From Nocardioides lianchengensis (GTDB taxonomy: Bacteria > Actinomycetota > Actinomycetes > Propionibacteriales > Nocardioidaceae): a stretch of 64,000 bases of DNA. Location: the NCBI RefSeq assembly GCF_900101465.1, contig NZ_FMZM01000002.1, positions 1-64,000 of the forward strand, given 5' to 3'. Within the stretch, counting starts at the first letter, position 1. Every line of letters begins with the position of its first letter. Shown here in pieces: positions 1-7,885 of the stretch. Under the pieces are notes generated by a model that worked only from the letters and a program-made list of their open reading frames with translations, searched no databases and had not been told where the DNA came from. The position numbers and the translations under genes are program-made.

Positions 1-417
1 GGCAACCCCGGGCCGGGTGACTCACATGATCGGATCACCGCCGGTGAGGCCCGCCGGTTGGCGTGCACCGCGAACCTCGTCCCCGCCGTCCTCGGAGCGA
101 AGTCCGAGATCCTCGACCTGGGACGTTCCCAGCGGCTCTACAACCGGTCCCAGCGCCGGGCGATGGGGCTCCGCGATCGGGAGTGCCGCGCCGAGGGGTG
201 CCACGTCCCGGCGCCGTGGTGCGAAGCGCACCACCTCACACCGTGGTCCGCGGGCGGGCGGACCGACCTCGACGACGGGGTGCTGCTCTGCAGCCGACAT
301 CACCACCACATCCATGACCCCGCCTACGACGCGGAACACCTCCTCGAAGGCAAGTTTCGCTTCCACCGGAAACCTAGGGATACCGAGCCACCGGGCTCGA
401 CTACTGACGCGTCGTGA
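1..417 (+). CDS. HNH endonuclease (13E12/DUF222 type), C-terminal part
   Basis: The frame is open from the first base, so the gene begins upstream of the window and only its C-terminal about 138 residues are seen. It carries a canonical HNH core: paired cysteines (ECRAEGC), the EAHHLTPW block, then LLCSRHHHHIH. This architecture, normally preceded by a DUF222 helical region, is the 13E12 repeat family found in many copies in actinobacteria such as Nocardioides and Mycobacterium. A nuclease fold is expected, but the cellular role of these proteins is unclear; they are often treated as selfish or mobile-element associated. No partner gene is visible. Confidence 0.85.
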   Translation, partial: GNPGPGDSHDRITAGEARRLACTANLVPAVLGAKSEILDLGRSQRLYNRSQRRAMGLRDRECRAEGCHVPAPWCEAHHLTPWSAGGRTDLDDGVLLCSRHHHHIHDPAYDAEHLLEGKFRFHRKPRDTEPPGSTTDAS

Positions 418-477
418 TGATCCGCATCCGCACGTTGCCGACCGATGAGTCCGGGCGCGCGACCCGGTCGGAATCCC

Positions 478-990
478 ATGATCACCGGACACCTCGACCT
501 CCGCTTCGGCCAGCCCGACGCGACCCCGCCCGCCTGGGCCGACGTCGGGCGGCAGCTGGCCGAGGCCGAGCTCTACTGGTTGACGACCGTCCGTGCCGAC
601 GGCCGCCCGCACGTCACGCCGCTGGTCGGGGTCTGGCACGACGACGCCTTCGCGTTCTGCACCGGGGTGGGCGAGCAGAAGCAGGTCAACCTCGCGGGCT
701 CGCCGTACGTCGCCGTCACGACCGGGACGCCGACCTGGACCGCCGGCACCGACCTGGTGATCGAGGGCCGGGCCGACCGCGTCGTCGGCCGGGGCTCCCT
801 CGAACCGCTGGCGGCCGCCTGGCGGGACAAGTACGACGGGGACTGGCCGTGGCGCGCCACCGAGCACGGCTTCGACGACGGTGACGGCTCCACCCCGTGG
901 GTGTACGTCGTCCGCCCGGACAAGGTCATCGCCTTCGGCAAGGACCCGCACAGCCAGACGACGTACCGGCCCGGAGCCGCCGAGCGCTAG
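478..990 (+). CDS. Pyridoxamine 5'-phosphate oxidase family (flavin split-barrel) protein
   Basis: A 170-residue protein with the PPOX/FMN split-barrel pattern: YWLTTVRADGRPHVTPLVGV near the N-terminus, then the K-x-N-L segment (EQKQVNLAGSPYVAVTTG) and a C-terminal TPWVYVVRPDKVIAFGK strand. Such proteins bind FMN or F420 and reduce or oxidise small molecules, or bind haem; the substrate cannot be read from sequence. I start at ATG 478 because homologues begin close to the barrel; an in-frame ATG at 445 would add 11 Pro/Arg-rich residues. The MerR gene follows after a 54-bp gap, so the MerR protein could control it, but they have separate signals. Confidence 0.85.
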   Translation: MITGHLDLRFGQPDATPPAWADVGRQLAEAELYWLTTVRADGRPHVTPLVGVWHDDAFAFCTGVGEQKQVNLAGSPYVAVTTGTPTWTAGTDLVIEGRADRVVGRGSLEPLAAAWRDKYDGDWPWRATEHGFDDGDGSTPWVYVVRPDKVIAFGKDPHSQTTYRPGAAER

Positions 991-998
991 GATCAGGG

Positions 999-1018
999 CC
1001 TGACACTGACGTCAGAGG
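999..1018 (+). promoter_or_regulatory. Candidate MerR operator/promoter dyad
   Basis: Upstream of the MerR gene the sequence CCTGACACTGACGTCAGAGG has CTGAC and GTCAG arms with a 6-bp spacer, and contains the perfect 10-bp palindrome CTGACGTCAG at 1006-1015. MerR regulators normally bind dyads placed inside their own promoter between -35 and -10, which fits a site 27-46 bp before the start. Assignment is by position and symmetry only. Confidence 0.4.
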
Positions 1019-1044
1019 CACGTCCTGAGAGAGGAAGTCACCCG

Positions 1045-1419
1045 ATGCGGATCGGAGAGCTCGCCGACCGGAGCGGGGCGAGCATTCGCTCGCTGCGCTA
1101 CTACGAGGAGCAGGGGCTGCTGGCGAGCGAGCGCAGCGCCAGCGGTCAGCGGCACTACGCCGAGTCCGCCGTCGAGCGGGTGCTCTTCCTGCGACGCCTG
1201 TACGCCGCCGGGCTGACCAGCAGCACCATCGCCCAGCTGCTGCCGTGCGCCTACGCGCCGAGCACCACCACCTCCGACCACGCGTTCGACGTGATGGTCG
1301 AGGAGCGCGCCAAGCTGGACGCCCACATCGCCGAGCTGTTGCACACCCGCGACGCGATCGACGGCTTCATCGCGGCCAACCGCGCGCACCGCGGAGAGCT
1401 CATCTCAGCCCAGCAGTGA
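1045..1419 (+). CDS. MerR family transcriptional regulator
   Basis: A 124-residue MerR protein. The N-terminal winged helix is typical (MRIGELADRSGASIRSLRYY, then EEQGLL), followed by the wing (ASGQRHYAESAVERVLFL) and the dimerisation helix ending in HTRDAIDGFIAANRAHRGEL. It lacks the C-terminal cysteines of metal sensors and has no drug-binding domain, so the inducer is unknown. A GAGAGGAAG Shine-Dalgarno lies about 8 bp before ATG 1045. The gene ends SAQQ-stop inside a 15-bp sequence that is tandemly duplicated and also holds the end of the convergent HAD gene. Confidence 0.9.
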   Translation: MRIGELADRSGASIRSLRYYEEQGLLASERSASGQRHYAESAVERVLFLRRLYAAGLTSSTIAQLLPCAYAPSTTTSDHAFDVMVEERAKLDAHIAELLHTRDAIDGFIAANRAHRGELISAQQ

Positions 1420-1436
1420 ATTCAGCCCAGCAGTGA
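1405..1436. repeat. 17-bp-period tandem duplication at a convergent gene junction
   Basis: TCAGCCCAGCAGTGA occurs at 1405-1419 and again at 1422-1436, separated by AT. The first copy supplies the MerR stop (TGA 1417-1419). The second supplies, on the other strand, the last residues and stop of the phosphonatase-like gene. One copy alone would serve both ends, with the genes overlapping by 15 bp. Confidence 0.85.
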
Positions 1437-2108
1437 CGGCAGTCCCGCGACGCTCGACAGCAGGTGCGTGTGCGGCTCGCGGCCGAGCGCGTCGGCGTCG
1501 AACGCCCCGCTGAGCACCCCGACCACGTGCCCGGCGCCGGCGTTGGTGCCGGCGGCCAGGTCGTTGGGGGTGTCGCCGGCGACCAGCACGTCGGCGACGT
1601 CGCGGACGCCGGTGCGCTCCATGCAGCGGAAGACCAGGTACGGCGCGGGCCGGCTCGCGGCCACCTCGTCCGAGGCCACCACGGCGTCGACGGGGCCGAG
1701 CGCCGCCAGCGCCGGCTCCGCGAGGTCCGCGGTCAGCCCGGTCTGGACGGCGACCTTCACCCCGCGGGCCCGCAGCTCGGCGATCGCCTCGGGTACGCCG
1801 GGCAGCGGCGTGGGCGGCTGGTCGCGGTAGGCGGTCGCGAGCCGCTGGGTGAAGTCGGCGTACGCCTTCTCGACGTCGGGGCCGTCCGCCGGGGCGCCGA
1901 GCGCACCCAGCAGTCCGGCGACGCCGTCGTGCGCGCCGCTGCCCTTCCACATCTCCAGGACGTCGTCGGGCACCGGCCGACCCACCGCCTCGGCCACCGC
2001 CTCGCCGAGCACCCGGTCGCCGAGACCGCCGTCGTCGACGGTGGTGCCGGCGAGGTCGAGGGCGGCCAGGCGGAACGACAGCCGGTCGGGCAGCGCGAAG
2101 GTCGTCAT
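1422..2108 (-). CDS. Phosphonatase-like HAD hydrolase
   Basis: A 228-residue haloacid dehalogenase-fold protein. Motif I reads AALDLAGTTVDD: the second aspartate of DxD is alanine, as in phosphonoacetaldehyde hydrolase (DxAGT), and not as in phosphatases. Motif II is QTGLT and motif III/IV lies at VLVAGDTPNDLAAGTNAGAG. This matches the PhnX-like subfamily, often linked to phosphonate or phosphite genes, but no phosphonate gene is nearby, so the substrate is open. I choose ATG 2108 (MTTFALPDRL); an in-frame ATG at 2129 is possible. It converges on the MerR gene. Confidence 0.8.
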   Translation of the reverse strand: MTTFALPDRLSFRLAALDLAGTTVDDGGLGDRVLGEAVAEAVGRPVPDDVLEMWKGSGAHDGVAGLLGALGAPADGPDVEKAYADFTQRLATAYRDQPPTPLPGVPEAIAELRARGVKVAVQTGLTADLAEPALAALGPVDAVVASDEVAASRPAPYLVFRCMERTGVRDVADVLVAGDTPNDLAAGTNAGAGHVVGVLSGAFDADALGREPHTHLLSSVAGLPSLLG

Positions 2109-2159
2109 CGGGCGGCGGTACCCCGCCACCCGACGACCAATCGGCTCAGGCCCGAGCGA

Positions 2160-3395
2160 TCAGGCGGCCTGGGTCAGCTTGCGCGCCTGCTGCTGGAGCC
2201 GGGCCTGGGCGGCGCGGCGCACCTTCGGGCCCTTGGTGGTCATGGCCCAGAGCAGCTTGGTCTGCGCCGGCAGGTTCTTGGCGTTGGTGGTGGCCATCCA
2301 GCCGTTGGGCAGCGAGAGCCGCACGACCTTGTGCCAGGCGGAGTAGACCTGGGCCGGCAGCGGGGCCTCGTGGTAGTTCAGCTCGTACTTCTCGAACAGC
2401 GCCTTCACCTTCGGCGCGACCTCGGCGTACCGGTTGGACGGGAGGTCGGGGAAGAGGTGGTGCTCGATCTGGTGCGACAGGTTGCCGGTCATCAGGTGCA
2501 TGGCCTTGGAGCCCGAGATGTTGGCGGAGCCCAGCATCTGGCGGAGGTACCACTCGCCGCGGGTCTCCTTGTCCGGGATCGACTTCTTCTCGAAGGTCTC
2601 GACGCCCTCGGGGAAGTGGCCGCACATGATCACCGAGTGCGACCAGAGGTTGCGCACCAGGTTGGCGGTGAAGTTGGCGGCCAGGGTCGGCAGCGCGGCG
2701 CCGAACGGCAGTGCGAGGGCCGGGTTGACGACGTAGTCCTTGGTGGCCTGCTTGCGGATCTTCTTCAGGGTGCTCTTCAGGTTGGCCTTGAAGGCGTCGC
2801 TGCGCTTCTCCTTCGGGATCGACAGGTTCTTGCCGAGCTCGAGGTCGTAGGCCGCGATGCCGTACTCGAAGAAGCAGGCGTTGATGAAGTTCCACAGCGG
2901 CTGCGCGAGGTACATCGGGATCCAGCGCTGGTCCTCGTCGACGCGCATGATGCCGTAGCCGAGGTCGTTGTCCTTGCCGACGATGTTCGTGTAGGTGTGG
3001 TGGATCTCGTTGTGGCTGTGCTTCCAGGCCTCGGCGGTCGAGGCGTTGTCCCACTCCCAGGTGGTCGAGTGGATCTTCGGGTCGCGCATCCAGTCCCACT
3101 GGCCGTGCATGACGTTGTGGCCGATCTCCATGTTCTCGAGGATCTTGGAGATCGAGAGACCGATCGTGCCGACCACCCAGACCGGCGGGAGCGCGGAGCC
3201 CAGCAGCACGGCCCGCGAGCCGAACTCCAGGTTGCGCTGCACCTTCACGATCTTGCGGATGTACGCCGCGTCGCGCTCGCCCCGGGTGTCGAGGACCTCC
3301 TGGCGGATGGCGTCGAGCTCGGCGCCCAGCTGCTCGATGTCCTCGGGGGTGAGGTGCGCGGTCGGGTTGACGGGCTGCTTCGTGATGACGGTCAT
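2160..3395 (-). CDS. Acyl-CoA/fatty-acid desaturase (DesA3-like)
   Basis: A 411-residue membrane di-iron desaturase. All three histidine boxes are visible: GHNVMH (H93, H97), HNEIHH (H128, H132, H133) and HQIEHH (around 308-313). Hydrophobic stretches at about 60-85 and 225-255 would be membrane segments. Enzymes of this family put a cis double bond into long acyl chains with electrons from a ferredoxin-type reductase. The reductase gene lies directly upstream on the same strand, 78 bp away, as in the mycobacterial Rv3229c/Rv3230c pair. The gap holds a REP-like hairpin. Start is ATG 3395 after an AAAGGCG-type ribosome site. Confidence 0.92.
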   Translation of the reverse strand: MTVITKQPVNPTAHLTPEDIEQLGAELDAIRQEVLDTRGERDAAYIRKIVKVQRNLEFGSRAVLLGSALPPVWVVGTIGLSISKILENMEIGHNVMHGQWDWMRDPKIHSTTWEWDNASTAEAWKHSHNEIHHTYTNIVGKDNDLGYGIMRVDEDQRWIPMYLAQPLWNFINACFFEYGIAAYDLELGKNLSIPKEKRSDAFKANLKSTLKKIRKQATKDYVVNPALALPFGAALPTLAANFTANLVRNLWSHSVIMCGHFPEGVETFEKKSIPDKETRGEWYLRQMLGSANISGSKAMHLMTGNLSHQIEHHLFPDLPSNRYAEVAPKVKALFEKYELNYHEAPLPAQVYSAWHKVVRLSLPNGWMATTNAKNLPAQTKLLWAMTTKGPKVRRAAQARLQQQARKLTQAA

Positions 3396-3426
3396 CTCAG
3401 GTCGCCTTTCGTCGGTACGTGGATTC

Positions 3427-3474
3427 GGTGGTCGAGTAGCCGTCGCGAGGAACGAGCGACGGCGTATCGAGACC
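3427..3474. repeat. REP-like palindromic element
   Basis: An imperfect hairpin, GGTCGAGTAGCCGTCGC (3430-3446) paired with GCGACGGCGTATCGAGACC (3456-3474). It sits between reductase and desaturase and abuts the reductase stop codon. It belongs to the same type as the elements at 13934-13973, 14022-14060 and 37804-37841, with GGTxGAG at one end and CGAxACC at the other. It may modulate the message between the two cistrons. Confidence 0.75.
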
Positions 3475-4586
3475 TAGTGGTCGATCGTGCAGGCGCCGGC
3501 GGCGGCGCTGATGCACGTCTGGATCGGGACGCCCTGGGGGCCGGTCTCGCCGGGGACGGCGGTGGTGATCGCACCGTTGCGCAGGTCGCGCACGGCGCCG
3601 GAGCGCATCGGGAGGACGCAGCCCATACAGATGCCCATCCGGCAGCCGCTGGGCATCAGGACGCCGGCGTCCTCGGCGGCGTCGAGGATCGGGGTGGCGC
3701 CGTCGGCGTCGAGGGTGATGCCGTTGGTGAAGGTGACGGTGCCGCCGTCGCCGGGCTCGACCAGCATCGGGCGGAACCGCTCGGTGGTGAGGTCGAGACC
3801 GCGCTCGGCGTGGTGGGCCTCGAGCGCGTCGAGGAGCCCGGCCGGGCCGCAGGCGTAGGTGAGCCGCTCGTCGAGGTCGGGGACGAAGGTCGTCAGGTCG
3901 CTCACGTCGAGCAGGCCGTGCTGGTCGTCGTACCGCTCGACGAGGGTGATCCGCCCGGCGGCGCCGTGGGCGCGGAGCTCGTCGCGGAAGATCGACGCCG
4001 ACTCGCTCGGGTTGACGTGCACCAGGGTGATGTCGGTAGCCGGGGCCGTCGCCTTGGAGAACAGGTTGCGCAGCATCCCGATCACCGGGGTGATGCCGGA
4101 GCCGGCGGTGACCAGGAGCAGCTTGCGCGGCAGCGGCTGGGGCAGCACGAACTCGCCCTCGGGCTGGGCGAGCTGGATCATCTCGCCGACCTTCGCGCGG
4201 TGCACGAGGTAGCCGGAGACCACACCGTCCGGGATCGCCTTGACCGTGATGGAGATGCAGCGGTCCTGGCGCGGGCCGTGGGTCAGGGAGTAGGTGCGCC
4301 ACAGCCGGACGCCGTCGACGTCGACGCCGACCCGGACGTACTGACCGGGCACGTGGCCGTCCCAGTCGCGACCCGGCTTGATGACCAGGGTCGCGGACTG
4401 CGCCGTCTCGGGGACGACCTGGACGATCCGACCGCGCAGCTCGGTGCCGCGGCGCAGCGGGTGGAAGTGGTCGAGGACGTCGTCGAGCTCGAGCGGCGTG
4501 ACCGCCGCATCGGCGACGCGACGCAGCATCCCCTTGAGCGAGCGTGTCGCTCCGGGGGTGGTGCGGGGCATAGCGGCGGCGGTCAT
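3474..4586 (-). CDS. Ferredoxin reductase with C-terminal 2Fe-2S domain (desaturase partner)
   Basis: A 370-residue flavoprotein. An FAD-binding barrel (GQYVRVGVDVDGVRLWRTYS, about residues 80-100) is followed by the NAD(P)H domain (LLVTAGSGITPVIGMLRNLF, about 155-175) and a plant-type 2Fe-2S domain with SGCRMGICMGCVL and a last cysteine in IQTCIS. This order matches the mycobacterial oxidoreductase Rv3230c, which passes NADPH electrons to the stearoyl-CoA desaturase DesA3. The desaturase follows on the same strand. It is divergent from the PucR-type gene at 4680, with 93 bp of shared promoter DNA. Confidence 0.9.
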   Translation of the reverse strand: MTAAAMPRTTPGATRSLKGMLRRVADAAVTPLELDDVLDHFHPLRRGTELRGRIVQVVPETAQSATLVIKPGRDWDGHVPGQYVRVGVDVDGVRLWRTYSLTHGPRQDRCISITVKAIPDGVVSGYLVHRAKVGEMIQLAQPEGEFVLPQPLPRKLLLVTAGSGITPVIGMLRNLFSKATAPATDITLVHVNPSESASIFRDELRAHGAAGRITLVERYDDQHGLLDVSDLTTFVPDLDERLTYACGPAGLLDALEAHHAERGLDLTTERFRPMLVEPGDGGTVTFTNGITLDADGATPILDAAEDAGVLMPSGCRMGICMGCVLPMRSGAVRDLRNGAITTAVPGETGPQGVPIQTCISAAAGACTIDH

Positions 4587-4651
4587 GCTCCTAGTCTCCT
4601 GCGACGCGGGGGTAAAGTCCTGTCCACGTGACGTGAACCGGGCCCGGTTTC

Positions 4652-4668
4652 TTGTTCACTGAGAACAA
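4652..4668. promoter_or_regulatory. Inverted repeat between reductase and PucR-type gene
   Basis: TTGTTCACTGAGAACAA is a perfect 6-bp inverted repeat with a 5-bp spacer. It overlaps the ribosome-binding region of the PucR-type gene (AAAGGAG at 4667-4673) and lies in the divergent promoter gap. CACGTG occurs at 4625-4630. The dyad is a natural candidate for autoregulation or for control of the reductase/desaturase genes. Confidence 0.4.
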
Positions 4669-4679
4669 AGGAGTACGCC

Positions 4680-5873
4680 GTGGCGCGACCCAGCGGCCGT
4701 CGGACGACCGATCACGGCCTGCGCCTGCCGGCGGCCGCGGTGGCCGAGATGCGCGACCACCTGCCCGAGGTCGCCGAGCACGCGGTCACCGAGATCATCG
4801 AGCAGGTCCCGAGCTACACCGACGCCTTCAGCGGGCCGATGGGCGCGCGGATCCGCACCGCGGTGCAGCTCGCGCTGGCCGGGTTCCTGTCGCTCGCGAG
4901 CGGGCGGCGCGGCGCCGACCTGCGCACCCCCGGAGCGCCCGCGGTCGAGGGCGCCTACCAGCTGGGGCGCGGTGAGGCGCGCAGCGGTCGCTCGACCGAC
5001 GCCATCCTGGCGGCCTACCGGATCGGGGCCCGGGTCTGCTGGCGCGAGATGTCCTCGACCGCGGTCGAGGCCGGGATGGACGGCGAGACCCTCGCCGGCT
5101 TCGCCGAGCTGGTCTTCGCCTACATCGACGAGCTGTCGGCCGCGAGCGTGGCCGGCCACGACGACGAGTCGGCCCTCACCGGCCGGGTCCGCCAGGAGGC
5201 GCTCGAGCGGCTCGCCCAGCGGCTGCTCGACGGATCGAGCGCGGAGTCGGTGCTGGCCGCCTGCGAGCGCGCGGGCTGGGAGCCTCCGACCACGCTCACC
5301 GCCGTCCTGGTCCCGGCCGCCCAGGTCCGCCCGGTCCTCGGGGCGCTGACCCCGACGACGCTGCGGGCCATCGACGTCCCGGGGCTCGAGGACGACGCGC
5401 TGCTGCTGGTGCCGGACGTCCACGGTCGCCGGCGGACCGCGCTGCTGCGGGCCCTGCGCGACCGAGGTGCGGTCGCCGGACCGGCCCGGCCGTGGGAGCA
5501 GGTGCGGACGTCGTACGACCGGGCCCGGAGGGCGCGGCTGCTCGGCCTCGGGGCCGACACCTCCGACACCGAGGCGCACCTGCCCGACCTGGTGCTCACC
5601 GCCGACCCCGACGCCCTCGCCGACCTCCGCGCCCGCGCGCTGGCCCCGCTCGCCGACCTCCGGCCGGCCGCGGCCGAGAAGCTGACCGAGACGCTGCGTG
5701 CCTGGCTGCTCCACCTCGGCCGCCGCGAGGACGTCGCCGAGGCGCTGTTCGTGCATCCGCAGACGGTGCGCTACCGGATGAACCAGCTCCGCGAGCTCTT
5801 CGGCGACGCCCTCGACGACCCTGAGACCGTCCTCGCCCTCACCCTGGCGCTGGGGGTCCCTCCCCAACGTTGA
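4680..5873 (+). CDS. PucR-type helix-turn-helix regulator
   Basis: A 397-residue protein starting at GTG 4680 behind AAAGGAG. The C-terminus carries the PucR/CdaR helix-turn-helix (ALFVHPQTVRYRMNQLRELF, about residues 357-376). The first 170 residues are a helical sensor region (EMRDHLPEVAEHAVTEIIEQ onward) found in actinobacterial PucR-like regulators; the middle resembles a degenerate GGDEF-like domain. Being divergent from the reductase/desaturase operon, it probably regulates membrane-lipid unsaturation, but this is inferred from position. No ligand-binding residue can be named. Confidence 0.85.
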   Translation: MARPSGRRTTDHGLRLPAAAVAEMRDHLPEVAEHAVTEIIEQVPSYTDAFSGPMGARIRTAVQLALAGFLSLASGRRGADLRTPGAPAVEGAYQLGRGEARSGRSTDAILAAYRIGARVCWREMSSTAVEAGMDGETLAGFAELVFAYIDELSAASVAGHDDESALTGRVRQEALERLAQRLLDGSSAESVLAACERAGWEPPTTLTAVLVPAAQVRPVLGALTPTTLRAIDVPGLEDDALLLVPDVHGRRRTALLRALRDRGAVAGPARPWEQVRTSYDRARRARLLGLGADTSDTEAHLPDLVLTADPDALADLRARALAPLADLRPAAAEKLTETLRAWLLHLGRREDVAEALFVHPQTVRYRMNQLRELFGDALDDPETVLALTLALGVPPQR

Positions 5874-5927
5874 TGACCTCCCGGTCCCGACGGCAACCGT
5901 TCGGGGCTGCGCGACGAACCACCTGTC

Positions 5928-6497
5928 ATGGAGAGCGGGCGGGCCATCGGCGTGCGCCTCGCGCGCCGCGAGGAGGCGGCGCTCGAGGACGCCTACGCGG
6001 TCTACGGACCGAGCCTGCTCGGCTACCTGCGCCGCTACGTGGGCGACGAGGCCGAGGACGTCCTGCAGCGCACCTTCCTCGACGTCTGGCGGTACGCCGG
6101 CCGCTACGACTCCGGTCAGCGCTTCTCGACCTGGCTCTTCACGATCGCCCACCGGCGCGCGGTCGACACGCTCCGCGCCCGGCGGCACCAGGTCGTGCCG
6201 GTCGAGGCGGCACGCGACCTGGTCGGCGAGGACGGCCGGGAGACGCTGCAGCGCTACGCCGACGCGGCCGAGGTACGGGCCGCGCTGGCGCAGCTCAAGG
6301 ACCACGAGCGTGAGGTCCTGGAGCTCACCTACTACGCGGGTCTGACCCAGCGCGAGGTGGCCCGTCGGCTCGACGTGCCGCTCGGCACGGTGAAGGCACG
6401 GGCGTCCCGGGGCACCCGGCGCCTCGGTGCCCTCATGCGCGAGCAGGCCGACCGGACCGACCAGGACGACCGGACCGACGAAGGAGGCCCGTCGTGA
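5928..6497 (+). CDS. ECF RNA polymerase sigma factor, SigK-like
   Basis: A 189-residue ECF sigma factor. Region 2 runs through LLGYLRRYVGDEAEDVLQRT and ends at IAHRRAVDTLRAR. Region 4 holds EREVLELTYYAGLTQREVA and the recognition helix VPLGTVKARASRGTRRL. The next gene, overlapping by 4 nt, is a zinc-containing anti-sigma factor of the RskA type, and a secreted fasciclin protein follows. In Mycobacterium, SigK-RskA controls the fasciclin antigens MPT70/MPT83, so the same regulatory logic is likely here. The start is ATG 5928, 54 bp after the PucR-type gene. Confidence 0.9.
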   Translation: MESGRAIGVRLARREEAALEDAYAVYGPSLLGYLRRYVGDEAEDVLQRTFLDVWRYAGRYDSGQRFSTWLFTIAHRRAVDTLRARRHQVVPVEAARDLVGEDGRETLQRYADAAEVRAALAQLKDHEREVLELTYYAGLTQREVARRLDVPLGTVKARASRGTRRLGALMREQADRTDQDDRTDEGGPS

Positions 6498-7138
6498 GCG
6501 AGCACCCCGACCTGCTGGCGCTGCTGCGTGCCGAGCTCTCCAACCACGACGCGGCCACGACGGGCGACCACCTCGACGCGTGCGCGCAGTGCCGCGAGGA
6601 CCTCGCGGAGCTGGCCACCGCCCACGCGATGCTCGCCCGCTCGGGCCGCACCCTCGGGGTCGTCCCTGCGGCCGACGAGCTCCGGCCCGCTCCCGCCCCC
6701 CGGCGGTCGCGACGCGGCCCGCTGCTCCTGGCCGCCGCTGCTGTCGCCGTCGCGGCGACCGCCGGCACGACGTACGGCGTGCTGCACGACGACGAGGAGC
6801 CCGCGCCGGCCGTGGCCGTGCTGGACCCGGTCGAGGGCACGGCCACCGGCCGGGTGGAGATGACGCCCGGGGACGGCGGCACCCGGATGACGATCACGAC
6901 CCACGACCTGCCGGCGGCCGGGAGCGGCCGGTTCTACCAGGCCTGGCTGCTCGACCCGGCCACGAACAAGATGCTCGCCCTCGGCCAGCTCGGCCCGCGC
7001 GGCACCGCCTCGTTCGAGATCGACGATGCCCTCCTCGGCAGCTACGGCGCGATCGACGTGAGCCTCGAGGACGACGACGGCGACCCGCAGCACTCGGTCA
7101 CCTCGGTGCTGCGCGCGTCGTACGACACCGACGGCTGA
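6494..7138 (+). CDS. RskA-type anti-sigma factor
   Basis: A 214-residue membrane protein beginning at GTG 6494, overlapping the sigma gene stop (GTGA), with AAGGAGG at 6481-6487. Residues H26, C30 and C33 form the HxxxCxxC zinc motif of anti-sigma domains (DHLDACAQC). One transmembrane helix follows at about 75-100 (GPLLLAAAAVAVAATAGTT), then an extracytoplasmic domain with the RskA-like FYQAWLLDPATNKMLALGQL segment. It should hold the upstream sigma factor at the membrane and release it after regulated proteolysis. The signal is unknown. Confidence 0.9.
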   Translation: MSEHPDLLALLRAELSNHDAATTGDHLDACAQCREDLAELATAHAMLARSGRTLGVVPAADELRPAPAPRRSRRGPLLLAAAAVAVAATAGTTYGVLHDDEEPAPAVAVLDPVEGTATGRVEMTPGDGGTRMTITTHDLPAAGSGRFYQAWLLDPATNKMLALGQLGPRGTASFEIDDALLGSYGAIDVSLEDDDGDPQHSVTSVLRASYDTDG

Positions 7139-7194
7139 CCCCGCCAGATGACCCCCAGATGTCCCACTGAGAATCCCACCACCGGAGGAAACCC

Positions 7195-7833
7195 ATGAAG
7201 ACACGCATCACCACCGGCCTGGCCGCCCTCGCGACGGCCGCGCTCACCCTGACGGCCGTCGCGCCGGCGCAGGCGAGCGAGCCCGCGGAGCGCAAGGCCG
7301 GCAACCGGAGCCTGGCCAAGGTGCTCGCCGCGGACGGCAACCGCCTCGACCGGAACTGGCAGGACTTCGACATCCTGGAGAAGGGCGTGCTGACCGTCCT
7401 GAAGGCCAAGCCGGAAAGCCCGGTCGCCCTGCTCACCCAGGGGCGCAAGCGGGCGACGGTCTTCCTGCCGACCGACGCCGCGTTCCGCGCGCTGGTCACC
7501 GACCTCACCGGGAAGAAGCCGCGGACCGAGCGCGCCACGGTCCGCGCGCTGCTGAAGGTCGCGGACGTCGACACGCTGGAGACGGTGCTGCTCTACCACG
7601 TGGTCGCCGGGCGGACCCTGACCTCGCCGAAGGTGGTCGCCTCGGCCGGCAAGCGGCTCACGACGGCCCAGGGCGGCAAGGTCGGCATCCGGGTCCGCGG
7701 GAAGAAGGTCATCGTCAGCGACCTCGACAAGAACGACCGCAACGCCCGCGTGGTCGTGGTCGACATCAACCGGGGCAACAAGCAGGTCGGGCACGCCGTC
7801 AACCGGGTCCTGCGCCCGATCGACCTGCCCTGA
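7195..7833 (+). CDS. Secreted fasciclin (FAS1) domain protein
   Basis: A 212-residue exported protein. A signal peptide covers residues 1 to about 27 (LAALATAALTLTAVAPAQA). The FAS1 domain shows its two hallmark blocks, TVFLPTDAAFRALV and VLLYHVVAGRTL, and ends in a VGHAVNRVLRPIDLP strand. FAS1 domains mediate adhesion; the mycobacterial relatives MPT70/MPT83 are SigK-dependent. A GGAGG site lies just before ATG 7195. It ends at a strong hairpin shared with nagB. It has no lipobox, so it should be released or wall-associated. Confidence 0.9.
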   Translation: MKTRITTGLAALATAALTLTAVAPAQASEPAERKAGNRSLAKVLAADGNRLDRNWQDFDILEKGVLTVLKAKPESPVALLTQGRKRATVFLPTDAAFRALVTDLTGKKPRTERATVRALLKVADVDTLETVLLYHVVAGRTLTSPKVVASAGKRLTTAQGGKVGIRVRGKKVIVSDLDKNDRNARVVVVDINRGNKQVGHAVNRVLRPIDLP

Positions 7834-7843
7834 TCAACCTGCC

Positions 7844-7885
7844 GCCCGCCTGGCGGGGCCTTCTCAGAGGCCCTGCCAGGCGGGC
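7844..7885. terminator. Bidirectional hairpin terminator
   Basis: A 17-bp stem with an 8-nt loop, 7844-7860 (GCCCGCCTGGCGGGGCC) against 7869-7885, with a single G-T type mismatch. It lies between the convergent fasciclin and nagB genes and includes the nagB stop codon, so it probably ends transcription from both sides. There is no clear T-tract, as is common in GC-rich actinobacteria. Confidence 0.75.

Noticed and set aside
1464..4631. A long plus-strand open frame of over 1000 codons
   Set aside because: It lies opposite the phosphonatase-like, desaturase and reductase genes, which have clear motifs. Long antisense frames are expected at this GC content, and the translation is Gly/Arg/Val low-complexity.
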